From assembly GCA_026005035.1 (NCBI GenBank), contig BPKH01000001.1, forward strand, positions 581,610 through 645,609: DNA of 64,000 nt. The letters are read 5' to 3'. Shown piece after piece: positions 17,539 to 26,292 of the stretch (positions are counted from its first letter, which is position 1; each line of letters begins with the position of its first letter). Under the pieces are notes generated by a model. The model saw only the letters and a list, made by a program, of their open reading frames with translations, was not told the DNA's origin and made no database searches. The DNA comes from Porticoccaceae bacterium (GTDB lineage: Bacteria; Pseudomonadota; Gammaproteobacteria; Pseudomonadales; Porticoccaceae). Both the position numbers and the translations under genes were made by a program.

Positions 17539-18228
17539 CTACACCCGGGTCGCCGCCAGGCCGAAGCCGAGGTAGCGAGCGCAGACCTCGGCGAGCGCCT
17601 CGGCAATCTCCTCGGCCAAGGCGACCCGGCGACGCCGGAGGAGGGCGAGCCAACGGTGCGCGTCGAAGGCGGCGGCGCACTCCTCGGCCGCGGGGCGGTA
17701 GCTCAGGTGCCAGGGCTCGATCCCCACCCCGCCCCGGTCCTCGGCGTAGGGACGGTAGAAACCCAGGGACTCGGCCACCCCCGAGTCGAGCCAGGCGGCG
17801 AGTCGCCCGCAGGGGCCACCGGGGGCGTACTCCTCGGGGGTGAGCGCGGGGCGGAATCCCGGCCCCGCAGCGCGATCCCAGAGGTCGAGATCGGTCCCCC
17901 AGTGGTGCCGGGAGGCGCCGGGGGGTGCCGACCAGCGCAGCAGGGCGAACAGCCGCTCGCGGGGGGCGAGGGCCAGCGGATCGAGGGACGCTCTGCCCTC
18001 CCGGTCGAGCACCGGGCGCCGGCCCGCCGCCTTCTCTTCCCAGATCACCCGCTGGCGCTCGAAGTCGCGGTGGGCGCTGGCCACCGCGAGCTGGATCCCC
18101 TCGCGGGCCGCAGCCGCCGCCAGGGCCCGGAAGGGCCCCACCGCCGCCCGGTGCAGGCGCACGCCCGCGGCGATCTCGATGAGCGGGCCGCCGGGGAGTC
18201 CGTAGAGCCATTGCCGCGGGTCCGCCAC
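17539..18228 (-). CDS. M15 family D-alanyl-D-alanine carboxypeptidase (VanY-like)
   Basis: Zinc metallopeptidase of family M15B, probably trimming terminal D-Ala from peptidoglycan stem peptides. Motifs in order are ASAHRDFERQ (the substrate-binding SxxR pattern), SRHHWGTDLDLWD with zinc-ligand His and Asp (about 125), and GIEPWHLSYRP with catalytic Glu and zinc His (about 185). The start GTG at 18228 is chosen because AAGGAGG lies 5 bases upstream; longer starts up to 18300 would add a Gly-rich leader without a signal peptide. No export signal is evident, which is odd for a peptidoglycan enzyme. It is first of a five-gene operon with cysE, dgkA, a hypothetical gene and an Smr gene, and divergent from the PilB/GspE-like gene. 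Confidence 0.85.
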   Translation of the reverse strand: MADPRQWLYGLPGGPLIEIAAGVRLHRAAVGPFRALAAAAAREGIQLAVASAHRDFERQRVIWEEKAAGRRPVLDREGRASLDPLALAPRERLFALLRWSAPPGASRHHWGTDLDLWDRAAGPGFRPALTPEEYAPGGPCGRLAAWLDSGVAESLGFYRPYAEDRGGVGIEPWHLSYRPAAEECAAAFDAHRWLALLRRRRVALAEEIAEALAEVCARYLGFGLAATRV

Positions 18229-18298
18229 CTCGCCCTCCTTGCCACCCCCACCCACAGCGGCCATCATGGCACCATCCGCCCCTCCTTGCGAAGACGCC

Positions 18299-20074
18299 AT
18301 GGCCGAAGGGAGTCAATCGGGCCCTGCCCGGGCGGTGACCGCCTCCCAAGTGCTGCGCACCGCCGAGGATCTGCGCCACCTGCGGCCCAGCTCGCCCCCC
18401 TTGACCGAGGCCGAGCTCGGCGCCCGCCTGGTGGCGGCGGGGCTTCTGGACCGCAGCGCCCTGCGGGAGATTCTGCGGGAAAAGCACCGCACGGGGCGGC
18501 CCTTTCTAGAGACCATGGCGCGCCTCGGCCACCTGGACGAAGCCACCAAGCCGGCGGTGCTGGCGCTGCGCCTCGGCATCCCCCTGGTACACATCGCCGA
18601 GTTCGAAGCGGACCCGGAGGCCCTCGCCCTCCTGCCCCAGGAGCTTCTCGCCCGCTACGAGGCCTTTCCCCTCGGCGTGGTGGACGGCGTGCTGGTCATC
18701 GCCGTGCCCGACCCCACCCACGGGGAGACGCTGCAGGCGCTCAGTTTCGCCTCGCCCCTGCCCATCGAGGTCGCCATGGCGCCGCGGGAAGAGATCCGCG
18801 CCCTCCTCACCCGCCACCTGCTCACCACCGCCCAAAACGCCATCCTCGCCGAGCTGGACCGCGAGGAGGGAAACGAGCCCGCGGACAGCGAAGGAGATTC
18901 CCGTGCGCTCCACCAGTCCGCCGCCCGCAAACCGGTGGTGCGGTTCGTGGACGCCCTGTTGCGCAAGGCGATCGCCGCGAGCGCCTCCGACCTCCATCTG
19001 CGCCCCACCGAGGAGGGCGGCGAGATCCACTTCCGCATCGACGGCAAACTGGTCTTCGAGCGCGCCCTGCCCCGCCGCCACTTCCTGCCCGTGGTGTACC
19101 GGCTGAAGATCCTCTCCGACATGGACGTCGCCGAGCGGCGCCTGCCCCAGGACGGCCACTTCTCCCTCCACGAGGAGGGGAGGCGGATCGACTTTCGAGT
19201 CTCGGCGATCCCCACGGTCGCCGGCGAGTCGCTGGCGATCCGGGTCCTGGACAAGGCGCACGCCCTGCTCGGCCTGGACGAGCTCGGCCTGCCTGCGGCC
19301 GAGATCGCCCGCCTGCGGCGGCTCCTGGCGCGCACCCACGGGATCTTTCTGGTCACCGGACCCACTGGCTCGGGCAAGTCCACCACTCTCTACGCCATCG
19401 TCGCCGAACGGCGGCGCGCCAACCCCCACCTGATCACCGTGGAAGACCCCGTCGAGTACCGCCTCGAAGGCGTCGAGCAGATCCAGGTCAACCCCCGCAT
19501 CGGCTTCGACTTCGCCGAGGCGCTGCGCCACATTCTGCGCCACGACCCCGACGAGATCCTGGTGGGCGAGATGCGCGACGTCGAGACCGCCCAGATCGCC
19601 GTGCGCGCGGCCCTCACCGGCCACTTCGTGCTCTCCACCCTGCACACCAACGACGCGGCGGGCACCCTGGCCCGCCTGTTGGACATGGGCATCGAACCCT
19701 ACCTGATCAACTCCACCCTGGTGGGGGTGCTCGCCCAACGGCTGGTGCGCCGGATCTGCACGGCCTGTGCCGCGCCCGATCCGGACGAGGCCCGCCTGCG
19801 GGAATACTTCGCCCTGCCGGCGGACTTTCCGGCCCGCCTCGGCCGGGGCTGTGCCCGCTGCCACCACACCGGCTACCGGGGGCGGATCATGGTGGGGGAG
19901 CTCCTCGAGGTGACCGCACCCCTCAGGGCGCTCATCGCCCGCCGCGCCGAGGCCGACGAGCTGCGCCGCCAGGCGCGCGCCGACGGCATGGTGCCCCTCG
20001 CCGCCAACGCCCTGGAAGTGGCCCGCGCCGGCATCACCTCCCTGGAGGAGGTCTTCAAGGTGCGCCTGGAGTGA
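18299..20074 (+). CDS. Type II/IV secretion-pilus ATPase (GspE/PilB family)
   Basis: Hexameric traffic ATPase, 591 residues. It has an MshE N-terminal domain (about 40-190, TEAELGARLVAAGLLD), an N2 domain (ASASDLHLRPTEEGG) and a RecA-like core with Walker A GPTGSGKSTTLYA (about 358), Asp box TVEDPVEYRLEG, Walker B DEILVGEMRD and His box LSTLHTND. Two CxxC pairs (CTAC and CARCHHTGYRGR, about 485-525) form the zinc module typical of GspE and PilB. No other pilus or secretion genes are nearby, so it is an orphan ATPase and its partner system cannot be named. ATG at 18299 was chosen; an upstream GTG-less extension is possible but lacks a binding site. Confidence 0.88.
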   Translation: MAEGSQSGPARAVTASQVLRTAEDLRHLRPSSPPLTEAELGARLVAAGLLDRSALREILREKHRTGRPFLETMARLGHLDEATKPAVLALRLGIPLVHIAEFEADPEALALLPQELLARYEAFPLGVVDGVLVIAVPDPTHGETLQALSFASPLPIEVAMAPREEIRALLTRHLLTTAQNAILAELDREEGNEPADSEGDSRALHQSAARKPVVRFVDALLRKAIAASASDLHLRPTEEGGEIHFRIDGKLVFERALPRRHFLPVVYRLKILSDMDVAERRLPQDGHFSLHEEGRRIDFRVSAIPTVAGESLAIRVLDKAHALLGLDELGLPAAEIARLRRLLARTHGIFLVTGPTGSGKSTTLYAIVAERRRANPHLITVEDPVEYRLEGVEQIQVNPRIGFDFAEALRHILRHDPDEILVGEMRDVETAQIAVRAALTGHFVLSTLHTNDAAGTLARLLDMGIEPYLINSTLVGVLAQRLVRRICTACAAPDPDEARLREYFALPADFPARLGRGCARCHHTGYRGRIMVGELLEVTAPLRALIARRAEADELRRQARADGMVPLAANALEVARAGITSLEEVFKVRLE

Positions 20075-20118
20075 CACCGGGCGGCCAGGCCCTGCCATTC
20101 CACCGCCACGAAACCCGC

Positions 20119-20124
20119 TATACT
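20119..20124 (+). promoter_or_regulatory. -10-like TATACT upstream of htpX
   Basis: TATACT lies 65 bases before the htpX start within a 114-base gap. No good -35 element is seen at the right distance, so only a -10 element is suggested. No clear sigma32 pattern is present. Confidence 0.25.
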
Positions 20125-20188
20125 CTGCCGCGAGAGCCGTTTCGGCCGAGTGTTTACGCTGCCAACACCATTGATGCGGAGGTTCGCC

Positions 20189-21082
20189 GTGTTGAGACTT
20201 CTGCTGTTCCTCGCCACCAACGTCGCGGTGCTCGCCCTCTTCGCCCTGGTGATCCAGGCGCTGGGCCTCGAGGAATGGCTGGCGAGCCGGGGGGTCTACA
20301 CCGACACCACCGCCCTGCTCGTCTTCTGCGCCCTCTTCGGCTTCGCCGGCGCCTTCGTCTCCCTGTTGCTCTCCAAGTTCATGGCCAAGATGGCCACCGG
20401 CACCCGGGTGATCGACCGGCCGCGCACCCCCGAAGAGCGCTGGCTGGTGGAGACGGTGGCCGATCTCGCCCGCCAGGCGGGAATCGGCATGCCGGAGGTG
20501 GGCATTTTCCCGGCCCGCCAAGCCAACGCCTTCGCCACCGGCTGGAACCGCAACCACGCCCTGGTGGCGGTCAGCGAAGGACTCCTCGAGCGCTACGACC
20601 GGGAAGAGGTGCGGGCGGTGCTCGCCCACGAGATCGGGCACGTGGCCAACGGCGACATGGTGACGCTCACCCTGCTGCAGGGGGTGCTCAACACCTTCGT
20701 CATGTTCCTCGCCCGCATCCTGGGCGGCATCATCGACCGAGCCGTGTTCCGCAACGAACAGGGCCACGGACTGGGCTACTTCCTGGTGGTGATGGTGCTC
20801 CAGGTGCTGTTCGGAATTCTCGCCTCCCTGGTCGTCCTGTGGTTTTCCCGCTGGCGCGAATTCCGCGCCGACGCCGCCGGCGCGCGGCTCGCGGGGCGCA
20901 ACGCCATGATCCGCGCCCTCGAGCACCTCAAGGCGGAAACCGAAGCCCACGTCCCCGGGGAGCTGCCCGAAACCCTCACCGCCTTCGGCATCAGCCCCGG
21001 CTGGAAAGAGGGAGTGAGCCGGCTGTTCATGACCCACCCGCCACTGGAGGCCCGGATCCAGGCGCTGCGCCGCGCGAGTTGA
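20189..21082 (+). CDS. htpX: HtpX membrane metalloprotease
   Basis: M48B zinc protease of the inner membrane that degrades misfolded membrane proteins together with FtsH; 297 residues (about 290 in E. coli). Membrane helices lie at about 3-22, 35-55, 155-175 and 195-215. The zinc site is HEIGH (about 140) with the third ligand Glu in WREFRADAAGARLAG (about 222). GTG at 20189 is preferred to an ATG 15 bases upstream: CGGAGG sits 6 bases before it, and the resulting start LRLLLFLATN matches the E. coli N terminus. Its last 56 bases overlap the end of the convergent sbcB gene. Confidence 0.95.
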   Translation: MLRLLLFLATNVAVLALFALVIQALGLEEWLASRGVYTDTTALLVFCALFGFAGAFVSLLLSKFMAKMATGTRVIDRPRTPEERWLVETVADLARQAGIGMPEVGIFPARQANAFATGWNRNHALVAVSEGLLERYDREEVRAVLAHEIGHVANGDMVTLTLLQGVLNTFVMFLARILGGIIDRAVFRNEQGHGLGYFLVVMVLQVLFGILASLVVLWFSRWREFRADAAGARLAGRNAMIRALEHLKAETEAHVPGELPETLTAFGISPGWKEGVSRLFMTHPPLEARIQALRRAS

Positions 21083-22520
21083 TCGGCGGATAACTCAGCC
21101 CCGCTGCCCGCGCCACCCGTTCTCCCCAGGCCCGCAGCTCCGCCAACAGGGCGGCCTCGCGGGCATCTGCCCCTGCACTCAGGGCGGCGAGGCGCGCGGC
21201 GAAGTCGGCGAGCGCGAGCCGCCCGTCCTCGCCCTCCGCCAGCCAGCGGCGGCACAGCGCTCTGAACCGCTCCGCCTCGCCGGCGGAGAGGGTCTCGGGA
21301 TGGTGGCGCGCCCGGCGGCGAAAGAGCAGCTCCCGATAGCGCCGATCGCAGAAACGCCCCTCCAGTTCGCGGAGATCCTGCGGTGCGGCGGCGCGCACCG
21401 CCGCAAGGAGCGCTCGATCGGACTCCGGCGGAAAGCCGTCGTAGAGGGCTCGCTCCACGTCCCGCTCCCTTCCTTCGAAGGAAGGGAATCCGTACACCGC
21501 CGCCAGCTTGTCGCCCAGGTCCCGATCTCGCAAGAGACGCCAGTGGCGCTCGCAGCGCTCCAGATCGATGCCCAGGGCGCGGGCGGCGGCCTCGTCCAGA
21601 ATGCGCGGCGTGACCACCACCGGGCAGCGGTTGAGATGGACCTCCTTCAGGGCGGGGCGCTCCTCGGCGGCCTCGCCGGCAGGGGCAAAGAGCCGCTCCC
21701 GCAGGGACGCCGCGTCGAGCTCAAGCAGGGGGCGGGGATCGCGATCCAGGTTGAAGCAGATCACCGAGTTGCGGTTCTGGGGATGCCAGGCGAGGGGAAT
21801 CATCAAGGCGGCGTGGCGGTTCCGGCGAGGCAAGCGACCCGAGACGTGGAAGAAGGGCTTGCGGGTGGCCGGGTCCACCAGGGGCGCCACCCGCTGCTTG
21901 AGGCGGTGGTCGTAGACGTAGCGGTACAGGCCGGGCAGGCGCTGGCGAATGAGACGGGCCAGGGCGAGGGTGGCGCGCACGTCGGCCAGGGCGTCGTGGG
22001 CAGCGCCGTGCTCGATGCCGTTGGCCGCGGTGAGGTCTTCGAGGCGCAAGCTCACGCCCCCCTCTTCGTCCTCTTCCGGCCAGCGCAAGGCGGTCGGGCG
22101 GAGGGCGCGCACCAGCCGCACCATGTCGATGATGTCCCACCGGGAATTGCCGTCACGCCACTCCCGTTCGTAGGGATCGAAGAAATTTCGGTAGAGCAGG
22201 TGGCGGGTCACCTCGTCGTCGAAGCGCAGGCTGTTGTAGCCGGCGCCGCAGGTGCCGGGCACTGACAAGGCCTCGTGGACCGCCGCGGCGAAGGCCGGTT
22301 CCGGCAGGCCGAGGCGCTCCGCGCGCTGGGGCGAGATGCCGGTGACCAGACAGGCCTCGGGGTGGGGAAGCCAGTCCAAGGTGGGGCGGCAGTAGAGGCA
22401 GAGGGGCTCGCCCACCTCCGCCAGGTCTTCGTCGGTGCGCACGGCGGCGAACTGGAACGGCCGATCCACCGCCGGATCGGTACCGCCCGTCTCATAGTCG
22501 TGCCAGAGGATGGTGCCCAC
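21027..22520 (-). CDS. sbcB: Exodeoxyribonuclease I
   Basis: Processive 3'-5' single-strand DNA exonuclease of the DEDDh family used in recombination and mismatch repair; 497 residues against 475 in E. coli. Exo I motif is ILWHDYETGGTDP at the N terminus (Asp and Glu ligands), Exo II is GYNSLRFDDEV (about 107), and Exo III is GAAHDALADVRATL (about 181). The SH3-like middle domain and the C-terminal helical domain of ExoI follow. The start GTG at 22520 is supported by family alignment, but no good ribosome-binding site is visible. It runs 56 bases into the htpX coding region on the other strand. Confidence 0.93.
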   Translation of the reverse strand: MGTILWHDYETGGTDPAVDRPFQFAAVRTDEDLAEVGEPLCLYCRPTLDWLPHPEACLVTGISPQRAERLGLPEPAFAAAVHEALSVPGTCGAGYNSLRFDDEVTRHLLYRNFFDPYEREWRDGNSRWDIIDMVRLVRALRPTALRWPEEDEEGGVSLRLEDLTAANGIEHGAAHDALADVRATLALARLIRQRLPGLYRYVYDHRLKQRVAPLVDPATRKPFFHVSGRLPRRNRHAALMIPLAWHPQNRNSVICFNLDRDPRPLLELDAASLRERLFAPAGEAAEERPALKEVHLNRCPVVVTPRILDEAAARALGIDLERCERHWRLLRDRDLGDKLAAVYGFPSFEGRERDVERALYDGFPPESDRALLAAVRAAAPQDLRELEGRFCDRRYRELLFRRRARHHPETLSAGEAERFRALCRRWLAEGEDGRLALADFAARLAALSAGADAREAALLAELRAWGERVARAAGLSYPPINSRGAAPGSGPPVAGGS

Positions 22521-22535
22521 GGACGAGGAGGGGGG

Positions 22536-22564
22536 AAAAAGGACGGCGCCCGAAGGCGCCGTCC
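22536..22564 (-). terminator. Rho-independent terminator of the first OmpA gene
   Basis: GGACGGCGCC (22541-22550) pairs perfectly with GGCGCCGTCC (22555-22564) around a CGAA loop. On the minus strand it is followed directly by TTTTT. It lies 17 bases after the ompA-family stop and just before the sbcB start. Confidence 0.85.
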
Positions 22565-22581
22565 CTGCGGGCCTTGCGGGT

Positions 22582-23057
22582 TCAGTCTTGGACCACCTCC
22601 TCGAAGGTGATCCGGCCCACCACCCGGCGGTTCTGGGCGCGACCCTCGGGGGTGGCGTTGTCCGCCACCGGACGGCTCTCCCCATAGGCCTCCGTCTCGA
22701 TCCGCGCCGGATCGATCCCGTAGTCGGACACCAGCTTGGCCTTCACCGCCTCCACGCGCCGCCGCGACAGATCCAGGTTGTACGCCTCGGTACCGATGGC
22801 GTCGGTGTGGCCCTCCAGCACCAGCACGATGTCCGGATGGCGCTTCATCGCCTCCGCCACCGCAGCCAGCTCGTCGCCGTAGATCGCCTTCACCTCCGCC
22901 TTGTCGAAGTCGAACAGCACCCGCAGCTCCACCGTGATGGTCCGCGTCTCGGGCGGCTGCGGCGCAGGCTTCGGCGGCGGCGCCGCCTCCACCACCGGCG
23001 CCGGCTCCGCACCCCGCTCGAAGTAGTAGTTGAGACCCAGATTGAAGCCGAGGTCGG
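22582..23057. repeat. Direct repeat, copy 1 (476 bp, OmpA C-terminal domain)
   Basis: Nearly identical to 23666-24145. It covers the last barrel strand, linker and peptidoglycan-binding domain. Similarity stops sharply at 23057, where the two barrel domains diverge. Confidence 0.9.
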
Positions 23058-23550
23058 AGTAGGAGTTGTCGCCGCCGAAGGCGAACAGTTTGGCGCCGGC
23101 GCGAAACTCCCACTGGTCCTCCCAGGTGCGCGAGATCCCGATGCCGAAGCCCAGCTGTTCGGTGGTCTTGTCGTCGTCGTCGAGATCGGCCCCGTCGGCG
23201 AAGTCGAACTGGGAGAAGCTCACGTCGACGAAGGGCGCCCAGCCGTCCCGGCGGGCAAAGTAGTAGTACGTGGCGAACCGCCAGGCGTCCATGTCGGCTT
23301 CGCCGGCGTCCCACTCGTAGCCGAGCTCCAGCGCCACCGGGCTGTCCGGCAACCGGTAGCCGAGCACCGCGCCGACGTTGTTGGAGCCGTCGTCGGCATG
23401 GCCGGCGAAGCGATCGCTGTCGAGTTGATAGCGAGTCGCGGAACCGCCCAGGTAGACGCCCTGGAATTCCTGTGCCGTGGCGGTGGTCGCGCCTGCGCCG
23501 GCGAGGGCCGCCGCGGCGCCGAGGGTAACGAGGGCGATTCGGTTCTTCAT
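22582..23550 (-). CDS. OmpA-family outer-membrane protein (intact copy)
   Basis: A 322-residue OmpA-type protein. Signal peptide spans residues 1-26, then an eight-strand beta-barrel-like domain (about 28-185, with many aromatic residues and ending GLNYYFERG). A Pro/Ala-rich linker (about 190-205) and a C-terminal peptidoglycan-binding OmpA/MotB domain follow (RVLFDFDKAEVKAIY, LVLEGHTDAIGTEAYN, LDLSRRRVEAVKAKL, RIETEAYGESRPVADN, AQNRRVVGRI). The ATG has AGGAGAG 8 bases upstream. The last 476 bases are almost identical to the broken neighbour at 23666-24145, evidence of recent duplication or gene conversion. Confidence 0.92.
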   Translation of the reverse strand: MKNRIALVTLGAAAALAGAGATTATAQEFQGVYLGGSATRYQLDSDRFAGHADDGSNNVGAVLGYRLPDSPVALELGYEWDAGEADMDAWRFATYYYFARRDGWAPFVDVSFSQFDFADGADLDDDDKTTEQLGFGIGISRTWEDQWEFRAGAKLFAFGGDNSYSDLGFNLGLNYYFERGAEPAPVVEAAPPPKPAPQPPETRTITVELRVLFDFDKAEVKAIYGDELAAVAEAMKRHPDIVLVLEGHTDAIGTEAYNLDLSRRRVEAVKAKLVSDYGIDPARIETEAYGESRPVADNATPEGRAQNRRVVGRITFEEVVQD

Positions 23551-23665
23551 GGTGTCTCTCCTCTCTTGGCATCGAGCCCGTAGCCGGGCCGTCCGTTCAT
23601 TATCGCCGAGGGCACCCGGGATGCGGGGCGAATCCTGTCGAGTGGGTCACAAAAACGGAACCCGC

Positions 23666-24145
23666 TCAGTCCTCCACCACCTCCTCGAAGGTGATCCGGC
23701 CCACCACCCGGCGGTTTCTGGGCGCGACCCTTCGGGGGTGGCGTTGTCCGCCACCGGACGGCTCTCCCCATAGGCCTCCGTCTCGATCCGCGCCGGATCG
23801 ATCCCGTAGTCGGACACCAGCTTGGCCTTCACCGCCTCCACGCGCCGCCGCGACAGATCCAGGTTGTACGCCTCGGTACCGATGGCGTCGGTGTGGCCCC
23901 TCCAGCACCAGCACGATGTCCGGATGGCGCTTCATCGCCTCCGCCACCGCAGCCAGCTCGTCGCCGTAGATCGCCTTCACCTCCGCCTTGTCGGAAGTCG
24001 AACAGCACCCGCAGCTCCACCGTGATGGTCCGCGTCTCGGGCGGCTGCGGCGCAGGCTTCGGCGGCGGCGCCGCCTCCACCACCGGCGCCGGCTCCGCAC
24101 CCCGCTCGAAGTAGTAGTTGAGACCCAGATTGAAGCCGAGGTCGG
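23666..24145. repeat. Direct repeat, copy 2 (480 bp, OmpA C-terminal domain)
   Basis: Copy of 22582-23057 with exactly four extra bases and a changed TTGG/CTCC block beside the stop codon. The two copies are in the same orientation with about 608 bp between them. Confidence 0.9.
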
Positions 24146-24620
24146 TGGCCCGATCGCCGTGGCCGAATTCCTGGAGAAAGCGTCCCTCCAGGCGAACCTC
24201 CCAGCGGCCTTCGCCGATCCTGTGGGCCAGGCCCAACCCCGCGCTGAGCTGGTGGGTGGTGTCGTCGCCGTCGGCCAGCTGCCCCTCGTCGTCGAAGGCG
24301 AGGCCGGTGTAGCCGAGGAGCAGATAGGGCGCGGTCTTGGCCGCCCGCGGCCCGAAGAAATAGAGCCCTTCCAGGCGCCAGGCGTCCACCTCGTCGCCGA
24401 AGCCATAGTGGCCCTCGAGGGCGAACGGCCCGGCGGAGCGCCACCCCAGGGTCAGGCCTGCCGTGGCGGCGTCGTCGTCCTGCTGGGGCAGGAAGCGGTC
24501 CTCGTCGAACAACCAGGCGGAAGCGGCCGCGCCCAGGTAGGGCCCGGCGGGCGGCTCGAAGGCGATGCTCGACACGCTCGCCACCGCGCAGGCGGCGGCC
24601 AGGGCGATCTTGCGCGTCAT
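23666..24620 (-). pseudogene. Second OmpA-family gene, broken by four one-base insertions
   Basis: Starts at ATG 24620 with a signal peptide and a different beta-barrel domain (316 residues if repaired). Its final 480 bases match the last 476 bases of the intact OmpA gene downstream, apart from four single-base insertions and the last few codons before the stop. The insertions are a T in the run near 23717, a T near 23734, a C near 23899 and a G near 23993. Each shifts frame, so the OmpA/MotB domain is split across three frames. The barrel half is intact. Either this is a young pseudogene formed by duplication of the C-terminal domain, or the repeat was poorly corrected during assembly. The latter is plausible because every difference is an insertion. 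Confidence 0.8.
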
Positions 24621-24678
24621 GCTCTTCCCCTCTCGTCGTCCTTGGTCTGTTGGCGCCGCGACTCCGGCGCCCTTCAGC

Positions 24679-26205
24679 CTAGCCCGCTTTGGGAGCGGTT
24701 TCCAGCCGCTCGGCGATCCGCGCGCGCCACAGGCGCGGCCCCGACTCGTGCACCGATTCGCCCCGGGCGTCCACCGCCACGGTGACCGGCATGTCCTTGA
24801 TTTCGAATTCGTAGATCGCCTCCATTCCCAACTCGGGAAAGGCCACCACCCGCGCCGCGGTGATCGCCTTGGAGACCAGGTAGGCGGCACCGCCCACCGC
24901 CATCAGGTAGACGGCGCCGAAGTCGCGGATTGCGGCCACCGCCTCGGGACCCCGCTCCGCTTTGCCCACCATGCCGAGCAGCCCGGTCTTTTCCAGCATG
25001 GTGCGGGTGAACTTGTCCATCCGGGTGGCGGTGGTGGGGCCCGCCGGTCCCACCACCTCGTCCCGCACCGGATCCACCGGGCCCACGTAGTAGATGAAGC
25101 GATTGGTGAAATCCACCGGCAACGGCTCGCCGCGGGCGATCATGTCCACCAGTTTTTTGTGGGCGGCGTCGCGACCGGTGAGCATCCGTCCCGAGAGCAG
25201 GAGTGTCTCCCCCGGACGCCAGCTGGCCACTTCTTCGCGCGTGACCCGGTCGAGGTCCACCCGCCGCGCGCTCTCCCCCGGCCGCCAGGCGATCTCCGGC
25301 CAGGCCTCCAGGGGCGGCGGCTCGAGGCGGGCGGGGCCGCTTCCGTCGAGGACGAAGTGGACGTGGCGGGTGGCGGCGCAGTTGGGGATCACCGCCACCG
25401 GCTTGTTGGCGGCGTGGGTCGGCAGATCGCGCACCTTGACGTCGAGCACCGTGGTCAGCCCGCCGAGCCCTTGGGCGCCGATGCCCAGGGCGTTGACCTT
25501 CTCGTAGAGCTCGAGGCGCAGCTCCTCGGCGCGATTGCGCGGGCCCCGGGCGCGCAGCTCGTGGATGTCGATGGGCTCGAGCAGGGCCTCTTTGGCCAGC
25601 TGCATGGCCTTGTCGGCGGTGCCGCCGATGCCGACGCCCAGGATCCCCGGGGGACACCAACCGGCGCCCATCTTCGGCACCTGCTCCAGCACCCAGTCCA
25701 CCACGGAGTCGGAGGGGTTGAGCATGGCGAAGCGGCTCTTGGCCTCGGAACCGCCCCCCTTGGCGGCGACGTGGACCACCACTTTGTCCCCCGGCACCAG
25801 CTTGCAGGTGACCATGGCGGGCGTATTGTCGCCGGTGTTGCGGCGCGCCCCGTCGGGATCGGCGAGCACCGAGGCGCGCAGCACGTTGTCGGGGTGGGTG
25901 TAGGCGCGGCGCACCCCCTCGTCGATCATCTCCTGGAGGCCGAGCCGGGCGTCCCAGCGCACCTCCATGCCCACCTCGAGGAAGACGCTGACGATGCCGG
26001 TGTCCTGGCAGATCGGCCGATGGCCGAGGGCGCACATCCGCGAGTTGACCAAAATCTGGGCGAGGGCGTCCTTGGCGGCGGGGGACTCCTCCCGCTGCCA
26101 CGCCTCGTGGACCGCGCGGATGAAATCGACGGGGTGGTAGTAGGAAATGTATTGCAGGGCGTCGGCGACACTCTGGATCAGATCTTCCTGGCGGATGACG
26201 GTCAT
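24679..26205 (-). CDS. fumA: Class I fumarate hydratase (Fe-S)
   Basis: Oxygen-sensitive 4Fe-4S fumarase interconverting fumarate and malate in the citric acid cycle; 508 residues, in the single-chain form where alpha and beta parts are fused. Cluster-binding Cys are in GHRPICQDTG (about 66), AGWCPPGILG (about 183) and IPNCAATRH (about 277). The beta domain includes SGRMLTGRDAAHKK (about 345) and GPAGPTTATRMDKFT (about 395). It is the only fumarase in the window. The symbol follows the E. coli class I family and does not separate FumA from FumB. It is followed 58 bases later by the broken OmpA gene. Confidence 0.93.
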   Translation of the reverse strand: MTVIRQEDLIQSVADALQYISYYHPVDFIRAVHEAWQREESPAAKDALAQILVNSRMCALGHRPICQDTGIVSVFLEVGMEVRWDARLGLQEMIDEGVRRAYTHPDNVLRASVLADPDGARRNTGDNTPAMVTCKLVPGDKVVVHVAAKGGGSEAKSRFAMLNPSDSVVDWVLEQVPKMGAGWCPPGILGVGIGGTADKAMQLAKEALLEPIDIHELRARGPRNRAEELRLELYEKVNALGIGAQGLGGLTTVLDVKVRDLPTHAANKPVAVIPNCAATRHVHFVLDGSGPARLEPPPLEAWPEIAWRPGESARRVDLDRVTREEVASWRPGETLLLSGRMLTGRDAAHKKLVDMIARGEPLPVDFTNRFIYYVGPVDPVRDEVVGPAGPTTATRMDKFTRTMLEKTGLLGMVGKAERGPEAVAAIRDFGAVYLMAVGGAAYLVSKAITAARVVAFPELGMEAIYEFEIKDMPVTVAVDARGESVHESGPRLWRARIAERLETAPKAG

Positions 26206-26292
26206 CTCTGCCTCGCCTGGTCGATGGGGGGGCGATTGTAGCGGATCCCGCCCCCGCCCAGGAGGGGCTCGCCCGGCGGGTGTGCCCTCCCC

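Noticed and set aside
17506-21093. A very long plus-strand frame across vanY, the GspE-like gene and htpX
   Set aside because: Pro/Arg/Gly-rich shadow of real genes on both strands; the GspE and HtpX proteins in the other frames carry all the motifs.
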